From Candidatus Rokuibacteriota bacterium (GTDB taxonomy: Bacteria > Methylomirabilota > Methylomirabilia > Rokubacteriales > CSP1-6): 51,915 bases of DNA. Each line of letters starts with the position of its first letter. The first letter of the stretch is position 1. Below the pieces are notes generated by a model. It did not search any database. It worked only from the letters and a program-made list of their open reading frames with translations, and was not told where the DNA came from. Positions 32,045-41,219 of this stretch are shown piece after piece. The position numbers were made by a program, and so were the translations under genes. The stretch lies in NCBI GenBank assembly GCA_003221515.1, contig QHSI01000125.1, forward strand, positions 1 through 51,915, given 5' to 3'.

Positions 32045-32437
32045 CTACGGCTTGAGGGCCAGGAGCCCCACGACGCCGATCAGCCGTGACATCTCGACCG
32101 GCTTCGCAATGTGGTACTGAAACCCCGCCCTCAGGATGCGCGCCCGGTCTTCCGGATCGCTGCGTCCGGTGAGGCAGGCCGCCGGCGTCAGGCCACCCAG
32201 ATCCGGCGAGAGTGCGCGAACCCGGCCGATGAGCCAGTAGCCGTCCTTCACCGGCATCTCGAGGTCGCTGAGGAGCACATCCGGACGCGATCGCTCCAGC
32301 AGATCGAGGGCGCGTTCGGCGGTGCCGACCGCTGTCACCGTGGCGCCGTGCGACTCCAGCATCCGGATGACCACTTCGAGAATCCCGGGCGTATCGTCGA
32401 CGACGAGCACGTGGACCGGTGCGAGCTGGAGATACAT
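32045..32437 (-). CDS. Stand-alone CheY-like receiver, module copy 1
   Basis: The product is 130 residues and only a receiver domain. The acidic pair is in VHVLVVDDTPG, the phospho-acceptor aspartate in PDVLLSDLEMPVKDGYWLIG, threonine in CLTGRSD, and lysine in YHIAKPVE, so it should be phosphorylatable. It lacks an output domain and no histidine kinase gene lies near. It follows a degenerate receiver gene by 8 bases. The same pair occurs at 47388-48247. Confidence 0.88.
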   Translation of the reverse strand: MYLQLAPVHVLVVDDTPGILEVVIRMLESHGATVTAVGTAERALDLLERSRPDVLLSDLEMPVKDGYWLIGRVRALSPDLGGLTPAACLTGRSDPEDRARILRAGFQYHIAKPVEMSRLIGVVGLLALKP

Positions 32438-32445
32438 CGAGGGCC

Positions 32446-32859
32446 CTAGTCGGTTCCGGTTGTCGGAAACGTCTTGCCGACGGCGGCAACGACGTCCGTA
32501 ACGCCGTAAGGTTCCCCGAAGATGATCTCGACGACGCCGGACGCTCCCACCGCCGCTTCGAGCGCCTTCTTGTCGGTGGTCGTGAGCACCCACGTCGCCG
32601 ATTTGAGCGAGTCGGTCTCTTTCAGGAGCCGAAGGAAGTTCCAGTGGCTCTCGTACGGGCGCGGCAGGTCATAGATGATCAGCTCGGGCTTGTGGAGGCG
32701 GACGAAGGCGAGCAGATCCAGCGTGCCGTTCTGGATGTCGGCAAGGTGGGCGCAGGCTGTCGTGAATCCGTCGACTTCAAGGGCTGCGCGAAGCGCCTCG
32801 ATGAAATCTGGTCGCGAATTGAAGATTGCAACGCGACGCGATTGTTTTCGACCCGCCAT
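32446..32859 (-). CDS. Degenerate receiver-like protein, module copy 1
   Basis: The product is 137 residues with a receiver-like alternation of strands and helices. The acidic pair is replaced by NS (VAIFNSRPDF), an aspartate remains after strand 3 (IIYDLPRPYESHWNFLRLL), strand 4 ends in WVLTTTDKKALEAAVGASG, and the conserved lysine is glutamate (IIFGEPYGV). It should not bind Mg2+ or be phosphorylated in the normal way. It is highly similar to the protein at 47388-47822. It may be a dominant partner or antagonist of the canonical receiver encoded next. An AAAGGAAC site precedes the ATG. Confidence 0.8.
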   Translation of the reverse strand: MAGRKQSRRVAIFNSRPDFIEALRAALEVDGFTTACAHLADIQNGTLDLLAFVRLHKPELIIYDLPRPYESHWNFLRLLKETDSLKSATWVLTTTDKKALEAAVGASGVVEIIFGEPYGVTDVVAAVGKTFPTTGTD

Positions 32860-32932
32860 GTCAGGTGTTCCTTTCTCCGCAGCGCCTCCGCGGAGGGCGA
32901 ACGGTCTCTCGTCATGACCAATCCAGTCCGCC

Positions 32933-32983
32933 GAGACGGCGGGCGGACGCGCTCCGCCGTCTCCTAGCCACCTAAGAGACGGC
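32933..32983 (-). promoter_or_regulatory. Mutually exclusive hairpins between groEL and the receiver pair
   Basis: GAGACGGCGG (32933-32942) pairs perfectly with CCGCCGTCTC (32954-32963). The same central segment (32956-32963) can instead pair with GAGACGGC (32976-32983). Such three-segment alternatives are typical of attenuators. No U-tract is seen. The element lies in the 166-base groEL-to-receiver gap. Confidence 0.4.
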
Positions 32984-33025
32984 AGCGCGCGCCGGCCTGC
33001 CGTTATCGCGTCATCCCGGCGGGGC

Positions 33026-34645
<1,620 letters not shown>

Positions 34646-34699
34646 GACTACCTTCCTCTCGAGTGTGCGCGAATGGTTAAGGTCGGCCGAGCCGCCCGT

Positions 34700-35068
34700 T
34701 CAGGAGCTGAGGACGCCGAGGACGTCTTCCTCCTTCATGATGAGATACTCCTGGCCGCCCAGCGTGACCTCGCTACCGGAGTACTTGCCGAAGAGGATCC
34801 GATCGCCCTCTTTCACGGCGAGGGGGAGCTTCTTGCCGTCCTCGGTCACTCTGCCGGTCCCGACCGCGATCACTTTGCCCTCTTGCGGCTTCTCTTTCGC
34901 GGAGTCGGGAATGAAGATGCTGCCGTGCTTGCCGTTCTGCTCCTCGAGACGCCTGATGAGCACGCGGTCGTGGAGCGGACGCAGTTTCGTCGTGGCTACC
35001 GGAGCCATCGTGCGGGCGACAACGCGGTCCGGGACCGGCCGCAGTTTCGTGGTAGTTGCGTGAGCCAT
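34700..35068 (-). CDS. groS: Co-chaperonin GroES with duplicated N-terminus
   Basis: The product is 122 residues, about 25 longer than usual. The normal GroES sequence begins at [20 protein letters not shown] and is preceded by a 20-residue copy of itself ([20 protein letters not shown]). At the DNA level this is a 60-bp tandem repeat. The upstream ATG at 35068 has a GGGAGG site and the internal one at 35008 does not, so the extended form is probably made. The mobile loop ([20 protein letters not shown]) and the rest are normal. Confidence 0.92.
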   Translation of the reverse strand: MAHATTTKLRPVPDRVVARTMAPVATTKLRPLHDRVLIRRLEEQNGKHGSIFIPDSAKEKPQEGKVIAVGTGRVTEDGKKLPLAVKEGDRILFGKYSGSEVTLGGQEYLIMKEEDVLGVLSS

Positions 35069-35137
35069 GGTGCGGGTGCCTCCCTCATCGTCCAGGTGGT
35101 GTGGCGTGCGGCTGGTGGAATTGTCCAGCGGGCACAG

Positions 35138-35157
35138 TGTACCACTCAATTAGTACA
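35138..35157. promoter_or_regulatory. Dyad operator, groES site 1
   Basis: TGTACCACTCAATTAGTACA, with TGTAC/GTACA arms. It differs at only one of 20 positions from 37651-37670 in front of the gntR-type gene. It lies between the predicted groES promoter and the gene. Confidence 0.65.
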
Positions 35158-35176
35158 GATGCTCAAAATTGATCTA

Positions 35177-35198
35177 GTGTACTATTCCAATCATACAC
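35177..35198. promoter_or_regulatory. Dyad operator, groES site 2
   Basis: A 22-bp imperfect dyad with GTGTA arms (GTGTACTATTC / CAATCATACAC). It overlaps the -10 box of the predicted groES promoter. Its counterpart at 37694-37715 overlaps the -10 of the gntR promoter. Confidence 0.55.
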
Positions 35199-35218
35199 AG
35201 GGGGCTGAAGCACTCCAA
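35190..35218 (-). promoter_or_regulatory. Promoter of groES-groEL
   Basis: On the minus strand, TTGGAG (35218..35213), 17 bases, TATGAT (35195..35190). The operator at 35177-35198 covers the -10, consistent with repression. No CIRCE element is visible. The rest of the groES-ftsH gap, to 35466, holds no clear gene. Confidence 0.45.
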
Positions 35219-35466
35219 TTCACCACGACTCGCGCGAGCGCCATCCAGGCTCACAGCCGCGCCCGCGGGCAGCAGCGGCAGGCACAACGCGATTCCCGCT
35301 GACAACGGGACGGCGACAGCGCGAGGAGGTTGGGGATGAGGTGGCTCATGGAATTCTACAACGAGGGGTCAAGACGCAAGCGGGTGGGTCCTCTACCGAA
35401 TCGTGAAGGAGAGTGCCCAAGGATCACCTGCGGCCGTGCCAGCGCACGCAGCCTAGAGGCGCGACC

Positions 35467-37320
35467 ATGGACTTCAAACAGCGGAAGTTCGCGATCGGCT
35501 ATCTCGCGATCGCCCTCATCGCGATTCTCGTCTTTCAGCTCCCGCTCTTCGGGCCTCGGGCCGCGCACGTGTCGTACAGCGAGTTCAAGGCGCTTGCGAA
35601 GAAGGGCAAGGTGAGCAATCTCACCCTCGATAGAGAAACCATCAGCGGCACGCTCTCGACCGATGGGCTCGAACCCGTGCTCTCGAAGGAGAAACTCGAG
35701 GAGCTGAACCGGTTGGGCAGCGGACCGCATCGCTTCGTGGCGACGCGGGTCGAGGATCCCGGGCTGGTGGCCGAGCTCGAGCAGGCGAACGTCAAGTTCG
35801 CGGGGCACGTGGAGAATGCCTGGCTCTCGACCCTCCTCTCCTGGGTCCTTCCGGCGGTGGTGTTCGCCGGCGTGTGGGTCCTCCTCATGCGCCGCTTCGG
35901 CCCGCAGCAAGGGCTGATGGCCATCGGCAAGAGCAAGGCCCGGGTCTACGTCGAGCACAAGACCGGCGTCACGTTCGACGACGTCGCGGGCATCGACGAG
36001 GCGCGGGGAGAGCTGATGGAGGTCGTGGACTTCCTCAAGAACCCCGATCGCTACCGGCGCCTCGGCGGCAAGATCCCCAAAGGGGTGCTCATCGTCGGCG
36101 CGCCCGGCACCGGGAAGACGCTCTTGGCCAAGGCCGTCGCGGGAGAGGCCAGCGTGCCGTTCTTCAGCCTGAGCGGCTCGGACTTCGTCGAGATGTTCGT
36201 CGGTGTGGGGGCGGCCCGCGTCCGCGACCTCTTCGCCCAAGCCCAGGAGAAGGCCCCGAGCATCATCTTCATCGACGAGCTGGATGCACTGGGGAAGGCG
36301 CGCGGGGTCAGCCCGCTCATGAGCGGCCACGACGAGCGCGAGCAAACCCTGAATCAGCTCCTCGCGGAGCTCGACGGCTTCGACACCCAGCACGGCGTCA
36401 TGATCCTGGCGGCCACGAACCGGCCCGAAATCCTGGACCCGGCGCTGCTCCGGCCCGGCCGCTTCGATCGTCAGGTGGTCCTCGACCGTCCCGACCTCCG
36501 AGGGCGGGAGAAAATCCTGAATGTGCATGTCCGCGACGTGAAGTTGGCCCCCGGCCTCGATCTCTCCCTGGTGGCGGCCAGGACGCCGGGCTTCGTTGGC
36601 GCCGATCTCGCCAATCTCGTCAACGAGGCCGCGCTCCACGCCGCCCGCAAGGGCAAAGAGGTCGTGGATGCGATGGACTTCGACGAGGCCATCGACCGCG
36701 TGGTGGGCGGTCTCGAGCGTCGGTCGCGGGTGATCAACCCGAGAGAAAAGGAGATCGTCGCCTACCACGAAGCCGGCCATGCGCTGGTCGCGGAGTCGCG
36801 CGAGCACGCGGACCGCGTTGCCAAGATCTCCGTGATCCCGCGTGGCGTGGCCGCGCTCGGGTACACGCAGCAGCAGCCGACCGAGGATCGGTACCTCATG
36901 ACGCGCGCCGAGCTCCTGGACCGACTCGACGTGTTGCTCGGCGGTCGGGTGGCGGAGGAGCTCGTCTTCGGCGACGTCTCGACCGGCGCGCAGGACGATC
37001 TCCAGCGGGCCACCGACATCGCGCGCCACATGGTCGCCCGCTATGGGATGACTGAAGCTCTGGGGCTGGCGACGTTCGAGCCGCCCCGCCAGGCGCTCTT
37101 CCTCAATATTCAGTCGATGGCTCAGCGAGAGTACAGCGAGGAGACCGCCCGGCGCATCGACGAGGAGATCCGAAAGCTGTTCGAAGCAGCCCACGAGCGA
37201 GTCCGCCAGACGCTGACGGCCAAGCGAGAGGTCCTCACGTCGCTGGCCAAGCTGCTGATCGAGAAGGAGGTCGTGAGTCGGGATGATCTCACCACCCTCC
37301 TGGCGTCCGCGGAGGTTTAA
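35467..37320 (+). CDS. ftsH: ATP-dependent zinc metalloprotease FtsH
   Basis: The product is 617 residues. Two N-terminal membrane helices (residues 10-27 and 121-141) flank a small periplasmic domain. The AAA module has Walker A GAPGTGKT at 211-218, Walker [12 protein letters not shown] and the SRH with [19 protein letters not shown]. The protease has HEAGH near residue 434 and the third zinc ligand in [10 protein letters not shown]. It degrades misfolded membrane and regulatory proteins. The ATG at 35467 fits the family start. It is divergent from groES, with about 400 bases between, so it could share the GntR-type control. Confidence 0.95.
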   Translation: MDFKQRKFAIGYLAIALIAILVFQLPLFGPRAAHVSYSEFKALAKKGKVSNLTLDRETISGTLSTDGLEPVLSKEKLEELNRLGSGPHRFVATRVEDPGLVAELEQANVKFAGHVENAWLSTLLSWVLPAVVFAGVWVLLMRRFGPQQGLMAIGKSKARVYVEHKTGVTFDDVAGIDEARGELMEVVDFLKNPDRYRRLGGKIPKGVLIVGAPGTGKTLLAKAVAGEASVPFFSLSGSDFVEMFVGVGAARVRDLFAQAQEKAPSIIFIDELDALGKARGVSPLMSGHDEREQTLNQLLAELDGFDTQHGVMILAATNRPEILDPALLRPGRFDRQVVLDRPDLRGREKILNVHVRDVKLAPGLDLSLVAARTPGFVGADLANLVNEAALHAARKGKEVVDAMDFDEAIDRVVGGLERRSRVINPREKEIVAYHEAGHALVAESREHADRVAKISVIPRGVAALGYTQQQPTEDRYLMTRAELLDRLDVLLGGRVAEELVFGDVSTGAQDDLQRATDIARHMVARYGMTEALGLATFEPPRQALFLNIQSMAQREYSEETARRIDEEIRKLFEAAHERVRQTLTAKREVLTSLAKLLIEKEVVSRDDLTTLLASAEV

Positions 37321-37620
37321 CGGATGGAGGCCGCCTGAGCCGCTCGACCTCGGCGATGATCGCCTCGCGCTCGGTCACGAGGCACCGGGGCCCCTGCTCG
37401 CGGCGGAAGGCCAGGATGCCAACGCGGAACGCCCACGACCGCCTCCCACGGGCGGCGAACGCGCGCGCGGCGCAGTGGCCGTCGCACTCGCGCCTGCACC
37501 GCCTCGTCCTTCACGTGATACTCCGCCGGAAGGGCGCGGTAGCCCTGGATCCGTTGCCAGAGCCGCTCCATCCGCTCGGGGTCGCGCGCGTTGAAGTAGT
37601 TCACGGCCGGCGATGGCGCG
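37284..37620 (-). pseudogene. Frameshifted gene remnant
   Basis: On the minus strand, one frame reads VNYFNARDPERMERLWQRIQ, GYRALPAEYHVKDEAVQARV and continues to about 37450. A second frame then takes over with AFRVGILAFRREQGPRCLVT, EREAIIAEVERLRRPP, ending inside the 3' end of ftsH. Both halves have good coding character and follow one another, so one gene with a frameshift is likely. The family is not recognised and no convincing start is seen. Confidence 0.5.
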
Positions 37621-37650
37621 GGACAGCCGGAGAGGATCGATCTGCCAGGC

Positions 37651-37670
37651 TGTACCACTCAAATAGTACA
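37651..37670. promoter_or_regulatory. Dyad operator, gntR site 1
   Basis: TGTACCACTCAAATAGTACA, almost identical to the groES site at 35138-35157. It lies just upstream of the gntR -35 box. Confidence 0.65.
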
Positions 37671-37673
37671 CCG

Positions 37674-37702
37674 TTGACTCGCTGGTCCGTTTAGTGTACT
37701 AA
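37674..37702 (+). promoter_or_regulatory. Promoter of the gntR-type gene
   Basis: TTGACT (37674-37679), 17-base spacer, TACTAA (37697-37702). The start would be near 37709, only about 8 bases before the ATG at 37717; an in-frame ATG at 37735 is an alternative start. Confidence 0.55.
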
Positions 37703-37715
37703 TATAGTGATACAG
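37694..37715. promoter_or_regulatory. Dyad operator, gntR site 2
   Basis: A 22-bp dyad (GTGTACTAATA / TAGTGATACAG) covering the -10 box and the start point, which implies autorepression. Confidence 0.55.
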
Positions 37716-37716
37716 T

Positions 37717-38790
37717 ATGAAGAGCACGAGCACGATGAATCTCAAGGTCGACGGGCACAGTCCGATCCCGATCCGGCGTCAGCTGACGGAGCAACTCCGC
37801 CACGCCATCGAGGGTGGCGGCATCCGGCGGGACCAGGCGCTGCCCAGCATTCGGGAGCTGGCCGGCTTCCTCGGCGTCAATCCGAATACCGTCGCGCGCG
37901 CCATCGACGATCTGAAGCGAAGCGGATACGTGGAAGCTCGGCGGGGGAAGGGCATATTCGTGGCCCCGGCGCCGCCCGCCCGCCCCTCCCCTCACCTCCG
38001 CGAAAGCTTTCTTCAAGACGCGGTGATCCGGGCCGCGGCCCTCGGGATGACCGCCGACGACTTGTCGGTAGGCGTCCTGAGCTTGGCCGGGATCCGGCCC
38101 GCCGCCGTCCGCGGGGCCGTCGAGGTCCTCCTGGTGGAATGCAGCCCGGCGGAGCTCGACTTCTTTGCCCGGCAGCTCGAGGCCCACCTGCCGGTGCGCG
38201 TCCACAAGGTGCTCCTGGCGGAGCTGGCGGCGATCACGCGGCGCCCGAAGCAACGCGGTCGCTGGAGGGCGGCGGTCACAAGCTTCTGTCATCTCCCGCA
38301 GGTTGAGCATCTTCTGAATGGCAAGGGGGTGCCGGTGATCGCGCTGCTCGCCGAGGCGCATCTGGAGACCCTCCACCGCCTGGCCCAGTTCCCGTCGGGG
38401 ACACGGGTGGGCGTGGCCTCGACCACCGTCGAGACGGCCCACAACCTGGAGCACTCGATCGCGAACGCCGGCCTGCCGAACATCGCGCTCGTCGGGGGCT
38501 GCCCCGCCGAGGGGGCCGCACTGGGTCGCCTCGTGCGGCGAGCGGACGTCATCGTCTGCTCCACCGCGGCGGCCGAGCGGGTGCGGGGGCTCGCGGGTTC
38601 CACCGTGCAGGTGATGATCGACGACCGGGCCCTCGACCAGCGGGCGATCGAGATGCTCGCGGCCCTTCTGGTGCGAGAAAACGGTGACAGGCCGACGGCC
38701 GCTCCGGCGCCGAGGCGGCTGAAGTCTCGCCCGTCGAGTGGACATAAATCGCGAGAGGGCGCGACGCGGGCGACGGTGCCGGCGAAGTGA
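37717..38790 (+). CDS. GntR-family regulator with unusual C-terminal domain
   Basis: The product is 357 residues. Residues 10-85 are a GntR winged helix of the YtrA type (PIPIRRQLTEQLRHAIEGGG, LPSIRELAGFLGVNPNTVAR, YVEARRGKGIFVAPAPP). The remaining 260 residues are far longer than in YtrA and do not match the FCD, UTRA or aminotransferase domains I know. They include SFLQDAVIRAAALGMTADDL and a repeated ALLAEAHLETL / VGVASTTVETAHNLEHSIAN pattern that looks like a Rossmann or periplasmic-binding-like fold, ending in a basic tail. Paired dyads at its own promoter and at groES suggest it controls itself and the chaperonin operon. Confidence 0.82.
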   Translation: MKSTSTMNLKVDGHSPIPIRRQLTEQLRHAIEGGGIRRDQALPSIRELAGFLGVNPNTVARAIDDLKRSGYVEARRGKGIFVAPAPPARPSPHLRESFLQDAVIRAAALGMTADDLSVGVLSLAGIRPAAVRGAVEVLLVECSPAELDFFARQLEAHLPVRVHKVLLAELAAITRRPKQRGRWRAAVTSFCHLPQVEHLLNGKGVPVIALLAEAHLETLHRLAQFPSGTRVGVASTTVETAHNLEHSIANAGLPNIALVGGCPAEGAALGRLVRRADVIVCSTAAAERVRGLAGSTVQVMIDDRALDQRAIEMLAALLVRENGDRPTAAPAPRRLKSRPSSGHKSREGATRATVPAK

Positions 38791-38827
38791 TCCGAATGAG
38801 CTGTCACCAGATGAAGGAGGAAGGGTC

Positions 38828-39652
38828 ATGACGTTCTTGATGTGGATTCTCGCGGGAGTGCTGGCCGGCTTGCTGGCCGGGTGGGTTGTGAAACGCGGAG
38901 GCTACGGGCTGAGGTGGGACATCACTCTCGGTCTCGTCGGGAGCATCGGAGGGAGCTGGCTTCTTCGCTCCTTGGGGTTCTACCCAGGGGCAGGAATCGT
39001 CGCGACGGCTATCGTCGCGTTCATCGTGGCGGTCATCCCGATCGTCGCCCAACGCAAGTTCTTGGTCTCCGAGCGTCCGACCGAGAAGAAGGATGCGTTC
39101 TGGCGGTGGGGGCTCGGTGCCGTGCTCGTGGCCCTCGTGGCCTGGATGATCTTCGGCCCGGCGCAACAGCCGGCGGCGGTGGCCGCGCCCATCGAGGAGC
39201 GGACGTACGCGGTGACGCCGGCGTCGGTGAAGGTGAAGGCCGGGATCGTCACTGGCGAAGTCGCCGAGATGAAGGTCGCGGAGCGGGTCGAGCAAGGATC
39301 CGACCGGATCGTCACCGCGGCGAAGCTCACCGGGACGCTCAGGCTGAAGAACACGTCGGCCAATCAGACGGTGCGGCTGCTCGAAGGGAAGCTGCGCTAC
39401 ATCGACACCATGGGACAGCCCATCAAACTCGAGGACGCGCGGAGCGAGCCGATCATCAAGTTCACCACGTACGGCAGCAGCGAGCGACTCGATCCCGGGC
39501 AGGAGGCCACCCAGTCTCTAGACGTGGACTTCCCCGCCGAAGCCCTGAAGGCGAACAGGCTGAAGGAGATCCGCTTCGAGTTCGCGTATATCCCGTCACA
39601 GTACCGGGAGGAAACGGTCAACTTCGCGGTCTCGATCGGCTCGGGCAAGTGA
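38828..39652 (+). CDS. YeaQ/GlsB-like membrane protein with C-terminal extracytoplasmic domain
   Basis: The product is 274 residues. Residues 1-80 resemble GlsB/YeaQ/YmgE transglycosylase-associated proteins (MTFLMWILAGVLAGLLAGWV, GYGLRWDITLGLVGSIGGSW). A further helix follows (WGLGAVLVALVAWMIFGPAQ), then a beta-rich domain of about 150 residues (LTGTLRLKNTSANQTVRLLE, VDFPAEALKANRLKEIRFEF). The fusion is unusual, since YeaQ proteins are normally about 85 residues. A GGAGGA site precedes the ATG. It is 37 bases after the gntR-type gene. Confidence 0.78.
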   Translation: MTFLMWILAGVLAGLLAGWVVKRGGYGLRWDITLGLVGSIGGSWLLRSLGFYPGAGIVATAIVAFIVAVIPIVAQRKFLVSERPTEKKDAFWRWGLGAVLVALVAWMIFGPAQQPAAVAAPIEERTYAVTPASVKVKAGIVTGEVAEMKVAERVEQGSDRIVTAAKLTGTLRLKNTSANQTVRLLEGKLRYIDTMGQPIKLEDARSEPIIKFTTYGSSERLDPGQEATQSLDVDFPAEALKANRLKEIRFEFAYIPSQYREETVNFAVSIGSGK

Positions 39653-39660
39653 GCCTCGCG

Positions 39661-39685
39661 AGGTGGCTCCACTCAGGAGCCACCT
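39661..39685 (+). terminator. Perfect 10-bp hairpin after the YeaQ-fusion gene
   Basis: AGGTGGCTCC and GGAGCCACCT flank a 5-base loop, starting 8 bases after the stop at 39652. The stem is strong but no T-run follows, so it may end transcription weakly or protect the 3' end. Confidence 0.45.
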
Positions 39686-39711
39686 CCGATGCAGGCGTAG
39701 GAGTCCCCACC

Positions 39712-39849
39712 GTGGATGACGAGAACGACCGGATCACCTGGACCGAAGCCGAGCACGCGTGGCTCGCCGAGCCGGACGACGTCGTGGATGCGTACACGTT
39801 CAGCTGCCTCGAGCGTGATCCGTACGCGGACGATGGCGGCGAGAGCTAG
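39712..39849 (+). CDS. Possible 45-residue acidic protein
   Basis: A GTG with TAGGAG upstream opens a 45-codon frame: VDDENDRITWTEAEHAWLAE, PDDVVDAYTFSCLERD. The composition is strongly acidic with good third-position GC. A longer start at 39649 is in frame, but the hairpin at 39661-39685 lies in between. Function unknown. Confidence 0.4.
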   Translation: MDDENDRITWTEAEHAWLAEPDDVVDAYTFSCLERDPYADDGGES

Positions 39850-39871
39850 CTGTGACGAAGCAATAGGTTGT

Positions 39872-40156
39872 TCACCCAGGCCGACCTGGGGGAAGTTGAT
39901 GGCTGCCAAGCAACCGGAATACGCCCGTAACCGGACCGGCTGTCTGCCCTCGTTCGACAGAGCAGATCTGTATACGTGCTGAGAGGTAGAGCACCAGCCC
40001 TAGCCCGGCGATGAACGCGCCGACGCCGAGAACGTGATCCGACGTAACGCTCTGCATGATGGCCAGGGAACCGGAGCCGACGCACAGCCAGCCGCACGCG
40101 GTCTGGAGGAAGCCCGGGAGCCGTTCGGTCACGGTGAGACCGGCACCGAGCTCCAT
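39872..40156 (-). CDS. Small membrane protein of unknown function
   Basis: The product is 94 residues with two hydrophobic segments (FLQTACGWLCVGSGSLAIMQ and HVLGVGAFIAGLGLVLYLSA). The start at 40156 lies 28 bases inside the preceding YeaQ-like gene, so translation is coupled. No strong ribosome site is visible. Family not recognised. Confidence 0.5.
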   Translation of the reverse strand: MELGAGLTVTERLPGFLQTACGWLCVGSGSLAIMQSVTSDHVLGVGAFIAGLGLVLYLSARIQICSVERGQTAGPVTGVFRLLGSHQLPPGRPG

Positions 40157-40404
40157 AGCCGCCGCTGCGCGGCGATTGCGACCGCTGCGCCGCTGCATCC
40201 GATCATCAGCATCATAGGCATCCCTATGTCGCTGGAGATCAACACCCAGACGAGCGAGCCGACGACCACGCTCCCAGTGAGACCGAGAACCATATCGAGA
40301 ATGAACCCATAGCCCCCCGCGCGTGAGGCGGCCTCAGCCACCCACCCGGCAATGAGGCCGGCGAGAACGAGCATTGGACCCATCTGCACGATGTGCTCGA
40401 ACAT
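40129..40404 (-). CDS. YeaQ/GlsB/YmgE-family membrane protein
   Basis: The product is 91 residues, the usual family length, with three helices: MLVLAGLIAGWVAEAASRAG, GYGFILDMVLGLTGSVVVGS and a third near residues 60-80. The GxxAGW and GYGFILDMVLGLTG motifs match transglycosylase-associated/YeaQ proteins, which are general-stress membrane proteins. It is the second YeaQ-type gene within 2 kb. Confidence 0.82.
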   Translation of the reverse strand: MFEHIVQMGPMLVLAGLIAGWVAEAASRAGGYGFILDMVLGLTGSVVVGSLVWVLISSDIGMPMMLMIGCSGAAVAIAAQRRLWSSVPVSP

Positions 40405-40443
40405 GACGTATACCTGCCTTTCTGAGACTTCCCTTCGGTAGGT

Positions 40444-40863
40444 CTACCGGAAGGGCGTCCGGCGCGCGCCAGGAACCTGGCAGAGGTAGCGAAAGGTCGT
40501 GTAGTACTGGCGGTCCGAGTCCCACGTTTTGATCCCGTCCGACAACCGCTCGGTCGCCGACCCCACCCGCGATAGTGCCTCTTTGGCCATCGCTGTCTGC
40601 TGTGCGGCCTCGCACTCGGCCATCGTTTCGTATGAGGTCATCTCATAGATCGGGCCGGCCAGCCGCAGCGGCCCACTGGCGCGGTAGACGCCGATGTCGC
40701 GCCAAAGAACCGTGACCTCGTTCGAAACGACCCCCGCCGGCACCGACACCGGTTTCACCGCGTAGGTCGGGGTCTCGGTCGGTGACACAGGCCCCCGCGC
40801 ACAGCCGAGGGTCACCACCGTCACTGCCGTCACCAAGGCTGTCAGCCCCATACGCTTCAGCAT
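40444..40863 (-). CDS. Lipoprotein of unknown function
   Basis: The product is 139 residues. The N-terminus MLKRMGLTALVTAVTVVTLG ends in a lipobox-like LGC at residue 21, so it is probably lipid-anchored. The mature part holds YETMAECEAAQQTAMAKEAL and three further cysteine-containing stretches. A perfect AGGAGG lies 6 bases before the ATG at 40863. It lies between small stress-type genes. No family recognised. Confidence 0.72.
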   Translation of the reverse strand: MLKRMGLTALVTAVTVVTLGCARGPVSPTETPTYAVKPVSVPAGVVSNEVTVLWRDIGVYRASGPLRLAGPIYEMTSYETMAECEAAQQTAMAKEALSRVGSATERLSDGIKTWDSDRQYYTTFRYLCQVPGARRTPFR

Positions 40864-40886
40864 CGCCGCCTCCTGGCTGCCGGCCT

Positions 40887-41123
40887 TCACTTGCGAGACC
40901 CTCTGCTGCGCTGTTCGCGAACGGCCCTGGCCTGACTCTCGATGTTGGTGAAAACTTTAGTGTGACTTTCTCGCTTCAGCCCCACCGAAATCAACGCACG
41001 GAGGACGATCTGGAGGCTCACCGGCAGTTTGAGTACTGTCGTCGCTTTGCCGGCGATGACGCGAGCCTGATCCAGCAGGTCCTGCGAAAGAATGAGAAGG
41101 AGCCTTGTTCTGTTCTCGGGCAT
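40887..41123 (-). CDS. 78-residue basic protein, possibly DNA-binding
   Basis: The product is basic and helical: RLLLILSQDLLDQARVIAGK, ATTVLKLPVSLQIVLRALIS, VGLKRE, then a basic tail. The pattern of a first strand followed by two helices recalls ribbon-helix-helix proteins, but I cannot confirm this. A TAGGAGAG site precedes the ATG. Its promoter (TTGACT-18-TATAAA) and an ATATAACTTATAT palindrome lie directly upstream, so it could encode the regulator of that motif. Confidence 0.6.
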   Translation of the reverse strand: MPENRTRLLLILSQDLLDQARVIAGKATTVLKLPVSLQIVLRALISVGLKRESHTKVFTNIESQARAVREQRSRGSRK

Positions 41124-41150
41124 TCCACTCTCCTACTCTTCTATCCCAGA

Positions 41151-41163
41151 ATATAACTTATAT
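41151..41163. promoter_or_regulatory. ATATAACTTATAT palindrome (site B)
   Basis: Second copy of the AT-only palindrome. It falls at the predicted transcription start of the 41123..40887 gene, just downstream of its -10 box, as expected for a repressor site. Confidence 0.5.
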
Positions 41164-41165
41164 AG

Positions 41166-41195
41166 TTTATATTATCATGTTGCCGATGGAGTCAA
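41166..41195 (-). promoter_or_regulatory. Promoter of the 78-residue protein gene
   Basis: On the minus strand, TTGACT (41195..41190), 18 bases, TATAAA (41171..41166). The predicted start, near 41159, is inside site B. Confidence 0.5.
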
Positions 41196-41219
41196 GCAAG
41201 ATCGCATCATGGGCGATCT

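Noticed and set aside
35336-35614. A 93-codon frame with a strong AGGAGG site before ftsH
   Set aside because: Most of it overlaps the start of ftsH in another frame and is low-complexity. A short leader ORF is possible but cannot be supported.
35356-37194. A 612-codon minus-strand frame
   Set aside because: It is antisense to ftsH, whose AAA and protease motifs leave no doubt about the coding strand.
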